Assembly: GCF_000430765.1 (NCBI RefSeq)
Contig: NZ_KE387238.1
Location: forward strand, 302,435-356,879
DNA length: 54,445 nt
From: Peribacillus kribbensis DSM 17871
GTDB lineage: Bacteria; Bacillota; Bacilli; Bacillales; DSM-1321
Direction of reading: 5' to 3'
Shown: positions 1-7,010 of the stretch, piece after piece
Layout: the number at the start of each line of letters is the position of its first letter
Position numbering within the stretch: the first letter of the stretch is position 1
The notes under the pieces: model-generated
What the model was told of the DNA's origin: nothing
Databases searched by the model: none
The model's input: only the letters and a program-made list of their open reading frames with translations
Made by a program: the position numbers and the translations under genes

Positions 1-198
1 CATTCCGTAGCCTGGATATCCTCCGCTCATTCCGTAGCCTGGATATCCTCCGCTCATTCCGTAGCCTGGATATCCTCCTCCCTGAACAGGCGTCCCATAA
101 CCCATTGTTCCTGGCAAACCGCTGTATCCCATCCTGTCTTCCATTTCATGTATCATTCCATATCCTGCAAATTCATTGCCAAACTGATTTATTAACAT
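1..198 (-). CDS. Gly/Tyr/Pro-rich repeat protein, 5' part only
   Basis: Starts at an ATG (complement of 196-198) behind a GAGGAGGG site and runs off the left edge after 66 codons. The N-terminal 35-40 residues are non-repetitive (MLINQFGNEFAGYGM...). A 9-residue repeat GGYPGYGMS, encoded by nearly identical 27-bp units, then begins and is still running at base 1. Such low-complexity Gly/Tyr proteins in spore formers are often spore-surface or coat components; that role is inference from composition only. CATACACTA (complement of 228-236) resembles a sigma-E/K -10 box (CATANNNTA), but I see no good -35. The C-terminus is outside the window. Confidence 0.7.
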   Translation of the reverse strand, partial: MLINQFGNEFAGYGMIHEMEDRMGYSGLPGTMGYGTPVQGGGYPGYGMSGGYPGYGMSGGYPGYGM

Positions 199-300
199 CT
201 CTATTTTCCCTCCTCAACTATTCGTGATAGTGTATGTGCTGATTTCTGTTTGGAATGAGGAGGATGCCTAGTACATTGAAAAACTAAAAGGTGTCAGGTG

Positions 301-357
301 TTGCAAAATGACACTTGAAGGTGTTATAATTATCGTAATAATAACACCTATTAGTGT
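301..357 (+). promoter_or_regulatory. Promoter inside a long palindrome, likely ArsR operator
   Basis: A -35-like TTGCAA (301-306) and a perfect TATAAT (325-330) are 18 bp apart. They lie in a nested dyad: outer arms acact/agtgt (311-315, 353-357) and inner 14-bp arms (319-332, 336-349) with a single mismatch. The symmetry covers the -10 box, where a repressor would block RNA polymerase. The downstream operon encodes an ArsR-family regulator, so autoregulation is likely. Confidence 0.7.
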
Positions 358-381
358 TACTTTATCAAGGAGGTATTATGA

Positions 382-807
382 ATGGAAACTAAAGAGACAT
401 TTCAGGAAATCCGTAAGACGGTTGTGCTTCATGCACCACTTGAAAAGGTATGGAAAGCGGCTGCAACTTCGGAAGGAATTGCGGCATGGTGGATGCCAAA
501 TACATTTGAACCGATTGTCGGGCATGAATTCATCCTGCATGCTGGTCAATTTGGGGATTCACCCTGCAAAGTAACAGAAATCATCCCAGAGAGCCGGGTC
601 AGCTTCAATTGGGGGAAAGACTGGCAGCTTACGTTTGAATTAAAAGGAATTGATGAGCAAAAAACAGAGTTTACCTTAATTCATTCCGGATGGGATGAAT
701 CAAAGGCTACCGAATTTGGGCAGCCGCACAGCATTGTCCGCGGAATCATGGATGGCGGCTGGGAAGGCATTGTCAAAAAGCGCCTTAAGGAATATATCGA
801 GGGATAA
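382..807 (+). CDS. SRPBCC/AHSA1-domain protein
   Basis: 141 residues, the usual size for a single SRPBCC (START-like) domain of the AHSA1 type. The early motif around LEKVWKAAATSEGIAAWWMP and the C-terminal GGWEGIVKKRL helix are typical. These proteins form a helix-grip hydrophobic pocket; no enzymatic activity is evident. I use ATG 382, eight bases after AAGGAGG; an ATG at 378 meets a stop after four codons. The gene is followed two bases later by an ArsR-type regulator. AHSA1-ArsR pairs are common in Firmicutes and are usually autoregulated through the upstream dyad. The natural ligand is unknown. Confidence 0.85.
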   Translation: METKETFQEIRKTVVLHAPLEKVWKAAATSEGIAAWWMPNTFEPIVGHEFILHAGQFGDSPCKVTEIIPESRVSFNWGKDWQLTFELKGIDEQKTEFTLIHSGWDESKATEFGQPHSIVRGIMDGGWEGIVKKRLKEYIEG

Positions 808-809
808 CA

Positions 810-1136
810 TTGGCACAGCCAGCGCTTAAGCATGATGTATTTCAGGCTATTGCCGATCCTACCCGCCGCAGGATGCTTAAATTACTCGCTGACAGGGAAA
901 TGCCGATTGCTTCTATATCCGATTGTTTTCCCATCACGAGGACAGCTGTCAATAAGCATCTGCATGTCCTGCTGGATGCTGGCCTTGTCAGCCGGAAGAA
1001 AGCAGGAAGAGAAACCCGCTATAAGCTTCAGCCGGCCCCGCTTTCCGAAATTAAGGAGTGGCTTTCTTTCTTTGAAGAATATTGGGATGATAAGCTATCC
1101 GCTTTAAAACAATTTGTAGAATCCGACAGCGAATAA
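810..1136 (+). CDS. ArsR-family winged-helix repressor
   Basis: 108 residues starting with TTG, two bases after the AHSA1 stop, with GAGGG just upstream. The sequence contains the ArsR helix-turn-helix core: AIADPTRRRMLKLL (helix 1), then ITRTAVNKHLHVLLDAGLV as the recognition helix, then the wing RETRYKLQP. I see no CxC or paired Cys/His metal site, so this is not the classical metal-sensing kind. It matches the group that is co-transcribed with AHSA1 proteins. The probable target is the 47-bp palindrome at 311-357. Confidence 0.88.
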   Translation: MAQPALKHDVFQAIADPTRRRMLKLLADREMPIASISDCFPITRTAVNKHLHVLLDAGLVSRKKAGRETRYKLQPAPLSEIKEWLSFFEEYWDDKLSALKQFVESDSE

Positions 1137-1186
1137 AAAAGACCCTTTCGTTTTAGAATTCATACTTTTAAACGAAAGGGTCTTTT
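1137..1186. terminator. Bidirectional terminator after ArsR
   Basis: AAAAGACCCTTTCGTTT pairs with AAACGAAAGGGTCTTTT around a short loop, leaving U-runs on either strand. It starts directly after the arsR-like stop codon. The following stretch to 1374 shows no gene. Confidence 0.85.
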
Positions 1187-1374
1187 ATCTATTTATACTG
1201 TGTTATTTCAGCCAGCAATTGGACCATCATACGGTCAAAAGAGGTAATTTATGTCTGGATAATAAGGGAGTACGTCATTTGGCCTATCCATAAAGTAATA
1301 CAGATTATTCCAGAGGTAAATAAAATCTATTCAATTTAGTTTACATAATATAAATTATTATTTAATAAACATAA

Positions 1375-1465
1375 AAAGATACGAACATTGATCACCTTTG
1401 GATTACACAGTCCTTCCTGCCGGAAATGACCTGTAAGCGTTCGGTCAAGCAATGTTCGTATCTTT
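1375..1465 (-). terminator. Terminator-like hairpin with long structured loop
   Basis: A perfect 16-bp inverted repeat (1375-1390 and 1450-1465) encloses 59 bases. On the minus strand the 3' arm runs into TTTTTATG, so it can act as the pssA terminator. The loop itself holds a smaller hairpin around TTCC-GGCA-GGAA. A loop this long is unusual for an intrinsic terminator. Confidence 0.55.
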
Positions 1466-1496
1466 CTTACCTATTAATTACCCCATGGTATCAGAA

Positions 1497-2186
1497 TTAA
1501 ACTTCCTCTGCTTTATTCTTTTTAAAAAAATGATAGCCAATGAAAATAATATAAAGGGGAATCGCTATGTAGATAAAGTATGGGAATTCTTCATGCTTTT
1601 CCTTAAAAACGACATATAAGGCATATCCTAAATATGCTGTTACAATGATTCCGTATTTTGGAAGCGGCACATCCTTCAAGCTTGGGATCCTAATTTTGCT
1701 GACCATTAACACACAGATTACCGCAAAAGCCAGTGGAAGAACAAACGATGGAATCTTCCCCTGCAGCAGACAAAGCAGTGTAAGAAGCCCTCCCCCTGCT
1801 GGTATCGGAATGCCGACAAAATAATGGGAAGATGTCTTCCCGGACTGAATGTTAAATCTTGCAAGTCTGTAGGCACCAAAAAGCGGGAAAAAGCCGACTA
1901 TCACCCGTCCAAGTACCCCAAACTCCGAAAAATAGGAATAATAAGCCATCATGGCCGGAGCCGCACCGAACGTAATCACATCAGCCAGAGAATCGAGCTG
2001 TTTTCCCAGCTCGCTGTCTGAGCCTAACAGCCTGGCCATCCTGCCATCCATACTATCGAGCATCATGCCGATTAAAATTAAGACAGCCGCATTCTTATAT
2101 TCACCAAGGGCGGAATACATGATGGAAAGAAAGCCGAAATATAAATTAAATAGAGTAAATAGGTTAGGGATGCTGTTTCGAAGAAT
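1497..2186 (-). CDS. pssA: CDP-diacylglycerol-serine phosphatidyltransferase, apparent ATT start
   Basis: A membrane CDP-alcohol phosphatidyltransferase that makes phosphatidylserine, the precursor of phosphatidylethanolamine. The active-site motif is visible: DSMDGRMARLL followed by GKQLDSLADVITFG (DGx2ARx8Gx3Dx3D). The first canonical start, ATG at 2120, would remove transmembrane segment 1 and has no ribosome binding site. The open frame continues upstream with NSIPNLFTLFNLYFGFLSI, matching the paralogue at 35097-35792. It contains no ATG, GTG or TTG before the upstream stop. An ATT at 2184-2186 lies five bases after AAGGGGGAAG and gives 229 residues, against 231 in the paralogue. No psd neighbour is present. 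Confidence 0.85.
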   Translation of the reverse strand: MLRNSIPNLFTLFNLYFGFLSIMYSALGEYKNAAVLILIGMMLDSMDGRMARLLGSDSELGKQLDSLADVITFGAAPAMMAYYSYFSEFGVLGRVIVGFFPLFGAYRLARFNIQSGKTSSHYFVGIPIPAGGGLLTLLCLLQGKIPSFVLPLAFAVICVLMVSKIRIPSLKDVPLPKYGIIVTAYLGYALYVVFKEKHEEFPYFIYIAIPLYIIFIGYHFFKKNKAEEV

Positions 2187-2375
2187 GTAAACTTCCCCCT
2201 TTTTATGAATAATCCATGATTATAGGATGCTTCAATTCTTTCCTGTCATACAGAAAGGAAGAAAATCCTAAATTTTTGCTTCTTTTCTTCCTCTCTGGGT
2301 ATACTAATTCCAGAATTTTCTCCAGCGCCAATTATGTAAAAATCTGTTATAATAAGTATATAAAGAGGTGACAGC

Positions 2376-3194
2376 ATGAGAGTGTTAACATATATCGTAA
2401 GTATTGCCGCCATTGCGGCACTTTGTTTTGCAGGCTGGTTTTTCTATCCTCAATATCAGCTCCATAAATTAAAGGCGGAGGCAGCTGAAGGGGAAAAGAT
2501 GCATAAAGAAACACAAACTTCTTATATAGATTACTTCCGTAAATCCCCAAAGAAAGAGTTATCTCATCTTGCACTAGGCGATTCAGTGATCAAAGGATAT
2601 GGAAGTGAAGAAAATAAGGATTTGGTCACTGACTTCTCCCTTTCCTTAGAAAAAGAAGTAAACAAACCCGTAGTGTATCAAAATAAAGGGATCAATGGGA
2701 TTACCAGCTCACAGCTGAAGGACCTTATTCAGTCGGGAATTTATAACCAGGATATTATTTCTGCAGATATCGTTACCATTAATGTTGGGGGAAATGATAT
2801 TCTAAAGCTTGCACGAAAGCAGAATTTTGCGGATGCCCTTAATTCCTTCGATACCCTGCAAAAGGGGTTCTCCATCAATATTCAGGATATCAGCGATTAT
2901 ATCAAGGAATTGAATCCAAACGCTACAGTCGTATTCCTGGAGCTTTATAATCCTCTTCCTCCGGACAGCCCTTATTATTCCATTGGAAACAAGCTGCTCC
3001 CAAGATGGAATGTTGCAATCTATCAAACCGCAGAAAAACTTAATTCCGCCCTCGTAGTGGAAACCACCCAGGTCATGAACAGCAAACATGTGCAGAATTT
3101 GTCTGACGACGGGATTCATCCAAGTGATCAAGGCTATGCCGCCATTTCAGACTTGATGCTCCACCAATTCAAGCATCGAAGCTTTCCGGCATAA
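2376..3194 (+). CDS. SGNH/GDSL hydrolase, membrane-anchored
   Basis: 272 residues. An N-terminal hydrophobic segment (about residues 5-24) looks like an uncleaved signal anchor, so the enzyme probably faces outward. GDSL block I is at ALGDS (Ser70), block III at GGND (138-141), and the catalytic Asp/His at DGIHPSD (Asp245, His248). This is the complete SGNH set for ester or acyl hydrolysis. It resembles YpmR-like Bacillus lipases/acylhydrolases; the substrate cannot be read. AGAGGTGAC precedes the ATG, and a TATAAT-like -10 lies near 2349. Confidence 0.85.
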   Translation: MRVLTYIVSIAAIAALCFAGWFFYPQYQLHKLKAEAAEGEKMHKETQTSYIDYFRKSPKKELSHLALGDSVIKGYGSEENKDLVTDFSLSLEKEVNKPVVYQNKGINGITSSQLKDLIQSGIYNQDIISADIVTINVGGNDILKLARKQNFADALNSFDTLQKGFSINIQDISDYIKELNPNATVVFLELYNPLPPDSPYYSIGNKLLPRWNVAIYQTAEKLNSALVVETTQVMNSKHVQNLSDDGIHPSDQGYAAISDLMLHQFKHRSFPA

Positions 3195-3210
3195 ATGAAT
3201 AAAATCATAA

Positions 3211-3298
3211 AACAGGCTGCCAACAAGAGGAGTCACCAGCCCTGCGAAATGCTCTGCATCTCGCCTTGCGGGTGGAATCCTTTCTGTGGCAGCCTGTT
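3211..3298 (-). terminator. Terminator-like hairpin with 64-base loop
   Basis: AACAGGCTGCCA (3211-3222) pairs perfectly with TGGCAGCCTGTT (3287-3298). On the minus strand it is followed by a T-rich tail, so it probably ends the CAP-domain gene. The convergent plus-strand GDSL gene stops just before it. The 64-base loop is GC-rich and may fold further, as in the element at 1375. Confidence 0.55.
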
Positions 3299-3309
3299 CT
3301 GTCTTATAG

Positions 3310-4437
3310 CTATTTTGTGTAGAAGTTTTCAGTATAATAGGGCTGTGACTGTGAGTTAAACGCAACGCCCACTCCCAGGCGCTCGAAATCAGGTTTTAAA
3401 ATATTTTCCCGATGTCCGAGAGAATTCATCAGACCTTCATGGGCAAAGATACTGCTCATTTGGCCGTAAGCGATATTTTCCCCTGCTACACTAAAATAAA
3501 TATGATCATTGTGCATGCGGTCGAATGGTGATTGGCCCTTCAGGTTGGTGTGGTCAAAGAAATTATGGACGGCCATGTCATCACTGTGTTTTTCTGCAGT
3601 ACCCTTGATGCGTTCATCCCAGGTCAGCGGCCTCAATCCATGAACCACCCTGGAAGCATTGGTCAGGTCGAACAACTGGGCTTCAAAGCCCTGGATCAAT
3701 GACTTGCTTGGTTTTGTATAATAATCCTTTTTTTCTCGTTCAATATCCTTGCGGATCAGCTGGAGAGCAGTAACTGTATTATTTTGATGTTTATCATAAA
3801 ATATAGTTGCATAGCTGTCGTCCAACAAATACATATCATATTCCTTATCCTTCGGGAGGAGGTAAAAAGCAAACCCTTTTTGAATTTTGGTCAGCGGGGT
3901 TCCCAGTGCTTTTTCTGCAGCTGACTGCTGTGTACCCAGCTTGATTCCCTTGGAAGAAGAAATGAGATCTTGGTCTGTATAGAGGGCTGCGATCCGGTTA
4001 TCCTTATCATAAGCTGCCATAACAAAATTCTGGTAGTTTTTATGATACGAATACCACTTCAAACCATATTCATTGATACTTGAGCGTTTAGGGGCTCCAA
4101 GCTGCTTTTCTGCATTCGCCCTCGAATCCCCTAGCTCCAGATTATAAATGGAAAAAACATGCTGGGCTGGCGTGGTCAATTTAGGCTTTTCTGCTGTAGG
4201 AACAAGCTCTGAATTGTCCGTCCCGCCTTTGGAATTATTGCCTAACTTCGCTGCCAGGCTCTTAAGCTCAAACGATACAGATTCTAGAGTATTTTGAAGA
4301 TCTGGATCTTTACTTAATTGCTGGATCTTATCTTTAAATTCTCCTAATGTCCCTTGCAGTGTGTGATCCGTTCCGCCACGTCCCATATATACCCATAAAG
4401 CGATGATAATCGCCAGAAGGGTCAGAAATTTCTTCAT
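3310..4437 (-). CDS. CAP/SCP-domain protein, YlbC-like
   Basis: 375 residues from ATG 4437, which follows AAGGTGG; the open frame extends upstream, but those codons lack a site and precede the signal anchor. The N-terminus MKKFLTLLAIIIALWVYMG is a signal peptide or anchor. The middle (about residues 95-235) matches the CAP-associated N-terminal domain, with two GDSRANAEKQLG / GTQQSAAEKALG repeats. The C-terminal ~125 residues are a CAP (cysteine-rich secretory/PR1) domain with HSDDMA, NFFDH, GENIAYG and LGHRENIL. It should be surface-exposed or secreted. Function in bacteria is unclear, and B. subtilis YlbC is the closest relative I recall. Confidence 0.85.
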   Translation of the reverse strand: MKKFLTLLAIIIALWVYMGRGGTDHTLQGTLGEFKDKIQQLSKDPDLQNTLESVSFELKSLAAKLGNNSKGGTDNSELVPTAEKPKLTTPAQHVFSIYNLELGDSRANAEKQLGAPKRSSINEYGLKWYSYHKNYQNFVMAAYDKDNRIAALYTDQDLISSSKGIKLGTQQSAAEKALGTPLTKIQKGFAFYLLPKDKEYDMYLLDDSYATIFYDKHQNNTVTALQLIRKDIEREKKDYYTKPSKSLIQGFEAQLFDLTNASRVVHGLRPLTWDERIKGTAEKHSDDMAVHNFFDHTNLKGQSPFDRMHNDHIYFSVAGENIAYGQMSSIFAHEGLMNSLGHRENILKPDFERLGVGVAFNSQSQPYYTENFYTK

Positions 4438-4691
4438 AGCCCACCTTCCTTTTATCCGTTTTCGTACATGGTGCCGGATTAGACATCGAAATGCCTGACA
4501 CCTTTCATATACAACCATCTTTTACTAAACAGCCTTATCTTTTTGCCTAAAAATCAAACAAAAAAAACCGGTCTTTTTTATCACCCTTAGGGACATTCCC
4601 TTAAAAAAGCAATGCTATCTTATATTTTATTCCTATCTCAAGCCAGGGTACAAGTATAGAGGTGGAATAAAACGCTGGGAAAATTTACGAA

Positions 4692-4735
4692 TAAAAAGGA
4701 TCAGGGAGCATCCGCTGTCTCCAGATGCCCCCTGA
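4692..4735 (-). terminator. Terminator of the iminopeptidase gene
   Basis: On the minus strand TCAGGGGGCATC pairs with GATGCTCCCTGA, followed by TCCTTTTTATT. It lies just beyond the stop of the hydrolase at 4749. Confidence 0.75.
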
Positions 4736-4748
4736 CCATACTAATCTT

Positions 4749-5621
4749 CTATTTTTCTGTTTGGTTTATAAATTCCCCTACTACCTTCAGATATTCATCT
4801 GTTTGCTCGAGATAAGGAGTATGGGAGCTTTCCTCAAAAACATGAAATTCGGCTCCCTGGATCTGCCGGCTATAGTGAAGGGTGGTTTCAGGCACCGCTT
4901 CATCATACCTTCCGCACATGAATAAAGAAGGTACATGGATCTTGTGCAGATCCTCCACGCAATTAAACTCTTTCAAATTTCCTGTAACACAAAATTCAGA
5001 GGGCCCCCACATGGTTTGGTAAATCTCTGAATTAGACAGCTTAGTAGCCTTCTGCATAACTCCCGGCCATGGATCAAGCCGGCATACATACCTGCTGTAA
5101 TACTCTTTGATCGCTGCTTTATACTCTTTGCTGTCTGTCAGTCCCTCTGCTTCACATTTAAGGATTGTCCCTTGTGTTTCAGCGGGAAGCTCTTTCAATA
5201 GAACTGCCTGGTCTTCTGCCCAGCGCGGTGCACTCAAGCAGGGACTCGAAAACACAGCGCTTTTCATTCCTTCAGGATTGGTGAGAAGATAGGCAGCCAG
5301 CAGGGTTGTCCCCCAGGAATGGCCGAGGATATGCACTTCCTTCAATCCAAGGGCCTCCCTCACTTCCCCAAGCTCAAGCACAAACCGGTCCAATGTCCAT
5401 AAGTCTTCGCCGTCCGGCCTGTCTGAATATCCGGATCCCAGCTGGTCATAATAAATGACTTCACGCTCCCGGGCAAGAGGATCCAGTGCTTCCAATGGAA
5501 GATGTGAATTTCCCGGCCCTCCATGCAGGATTAATAAGGGAGCCTGATCCTTTGCCTCTCCAATCCGCCTGTACCAAACATTCCCGCCTGTTACCTCTAC
5601 AAGTCCTTCCGTCACGTTCAT
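4749..5621 (-). CDS. Proline iminopeptidase-family alpha/beta hydrolase
   Basis: 290 residues. HGGPG (33-37) forms the oxyanion hole typical of proline iminopeptidases (S33). The nucleophile elbow is GHSWGT with Ser102; the Asp is in CGRYDEAVP and the His in ESSHTPY near the C-terminus. The predicted reaction is release of N-terminal proline from peptides, though close relatives act on other small amides or esters. No signal peptide, so cytosolic. I chose the ATG at 5621, eight bases from AGGAG, over the ATG at 5627, which is too close. Transcribed alone. Confidence 0.85.
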   Translation of the reverse strand: MNVTEGLVEVTGGNVWYRRIGEAKDQAPLLILHGGPGNSHLPLEALDPLAREREVIYYDQLGSGYSDRPDGEDLWTLDRFVLELGEVREALGLKEVHILGHSWGTTLLAAYLLTNPEGMKSAVFSSPCLSAPRWAEDQAVLLKELPAETQGTILKCEAEGLTDSKEYKAAIKEYYSRYVCRLDPWPGVMQKATKLSNSEIYQTMWGPSEFCVTGNLKEFNCVEDLHKIHVPSLFMCGRYDEAVPETTLHYSRQIQGAEFHVFEESSHTPYLEQTDEYLKVVGEFINQTEK

Positions 5622-5684
5622 AAACATTCTCCTAGTCTTAAGGTCTCCTTTTAGATGATACCTCTTTTTTGAATATTTTAAATC

Positions 5685-5713
5685 TAAAAAAAGAGGCGCC
5701 CCTAAGGCAGCCT
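5685..5713 (-). terminator. Terminator of the EIIC-like gene
   Basis: Minus strand: GAGGCTGCC-TTAG-GGGCGCCTC with a small bulge, followed by seven T. It lies ten bases after the stop of the gene at 5724. Confidence 0.8.
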
Positions 5714-5723
5714 CCCATTTCCT

Positions 5724-6740
5724 TTATTGAATCTCCATATGCAGGTCTCCTTTTTTTGCCCAGCCCCAGAGCTTGATAAGCTGATAGAGCGACAGCGATA
5801 TCACGATCGGAAGGATGACTCCTGTTGCGATAAAAACAAGCAGCGCTGAGACGCCGGAATCTGCTAATATGCTGAATGGCGCAATGAGTGAGTTGAGGCC
5901 GAGACCTGCAATTTCATAATTAGCCGTAAACTTAAAAGATAGAGTTGCAATTGGTGCACAAACAACCGCTGAAACAAATGTCGGAATCACAAGCCGGGGA
6001 TTCTTAATCAAATTTGGGAATTGAACTTTAGGTGTCACGAGAACCTGTGCAAGGAAACCGCCTAAATCATTCTGCCTTAAACTCATGGCTGTAAAACCTG
6101 CGAACTGGGCTGTACATCCGATTAATGCCGCAGCACTTGAAACCGGGTCCAATTGAAGGGCAATCGCAATGGCAGCTGACGATGCAGGTGACATCAATAG
6201 AATGCTCCAAACAAGAGCTATAACCATGGAAGCAATGATCGGACTGCCTTGAACAGAAGTCGTGATTTCCTCACTGATTTTTTGCAAAAGCGGTGTAGTG
6301 ACTGCTGCCAGCCCCACCCCTGCTATTCCTCCCGCCAAAATTGCGGCAAAAGGGATGGCCATCATATCAAGCTTTGTTCTTCCAGTAACCCGCTTTCCTA
6401 CAAAGACGGCCACGGCTGCTGCCAGGATCGCACTGATCGGCTGGCCGGTAACAATTGTAAACGCTCCTTCAGGTGTATGTGTAATCGCATTTCCCCCAAT
6501 TACCGCACACGCCATGGCACTGAATAAAACCAGGGTATTTCCTCCCAATTGATAAGCAACTGCGGCTCCGATTGCCGGAGCCAGCAAGACCTTAGCTGCC
6601 CCGCCTATTACCAAAAATATATGCCAGCCTAGAAACTTTCCAAGCGATTCAAATAACAATCCGATTCCAAGAGTAACCAAAACCGCATTCGCTACTCCTG
6701 CTGATACCTTGTACATTCTTTCTACGATGTAATTCTTCAT
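5724..6740 (-). CDS. PTS EIIC-like membrane permease (PTS_EIIC_2 type)
   Basis: 338 residues, almost entirely hydrophobic, with about nine to ten membrane segments. Features include the glycine-rich AIGAAVAYQLGGNTLVLFSA, the GGNAITHTPEGAF loop, and SPASSAAIAIALQLDP. It matches the stand-alone PTS EIIC family PF13303 as I know it. Such proteins are called PTS transporter subunit IIC, but no EIIA or EIIB is encoded beside it and the substrate is unknown. A GTG at 6749 is possible, but ATG 6740 is better spaced from AGGGGTG. A cre site upstream implies CcpA control. Confidence 0.75.
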   Translation of the reverse strand: MKNYIVERMYKVSAGVANAVLVTLGIGLLFESLGKFLGWHIFLVIGGAAKVLLAPAIGAAVAYQLGGNTLVLFSAMACAVIGGNAITHTPEGAFTIVTGQPISAILAAAVAVFVGKRVTGRTKLDMMAIPFAAILAGGIAGVGLAAVTTPLLQKISEEITTSVQGSPIIASMVIALVWSILLMSPASSAAIAIALQLDPVSSAAALIGCTAQFAGFTAMSLRQNDLGGFLAQVLVTPKVQFPNLIKNPRLVIPTFVSAVVCAPIATLSFKFTANYEIAGLGLNSLIAPFSILADSGVSALLVFIATGVILPIVISLSLYQLIKLWGWAKKGDLHMEIQ

Positions 6741-6817
6741 CTTCCACACCCCTGAGTTGTAATTAGCTGGTCCTATGCTGCATCATCATTCTAACCGGCT
6801 TTCTAAATGATTGTTTT

Positions 6818-6845
6818 AATATAACAAATTTTCAGTTAATTACAA
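6818..6845 (-). promoter_or_regulatory. Sigma-A promoter of the EIIC-like gene
   Basis: Minus-strand TTGTAA (6840-6845) and TATATT (6818-6823) with a 16-bp spacer, 78 bases before the ATG. Confidence 0.55.
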
Positions 6846-6887
6846 CTGTTTTTTTGGTTTTTTATGAAAAAATAACGATATTTTTCG

Positions 6888-6902
6888 TGTAAAGCGCTTA
6901 CA
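6888..6902. promoter_or_regulatory. cre site (CcpA operator)
   Basis: TGTAAAGCGCTTACA is a near-perfect palindrome that fits the cre consensus TGWAANCGNTNWCA on the minus strand. It lies about 43 bases upstream of the -35 box of the EIIC-like gene and beyond the fru terminator. It therefore probably governs the permease by carbon catabolite control. The position upstream of -35 fits activation at least as well as repression. Confidence 0.8.
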
Positions 6903-6952
6903 ACTTTTTATACTGATATACTTTTACCTCATTTTTCATTGTGTACGAAAAA

Positions 6953-6994
6953 AACTGCAGCCAAATTCAGATGTATACCTGAATTCGCTGCAGT
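6953..6994 (-). terminator. Terminator of the fru operon
   Basis: ACTGCAGC and GCTGCAGT, with inner arms AATTCAG/CTGAATT, form a long stem. On the minus strand a run of seven T follows. It lies 17 bases past the fruA stop. Confidence 0.88.
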
Positions 6995-7010
6995 CAGTCA
7001 CTTCTATTTA

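Noticed and set aside
308-574. 88-codon frame overlapping the AHSA1 gene
   Set aside because: It lies over the operator and the real AHSA1 frame, with no ribosome binding site.
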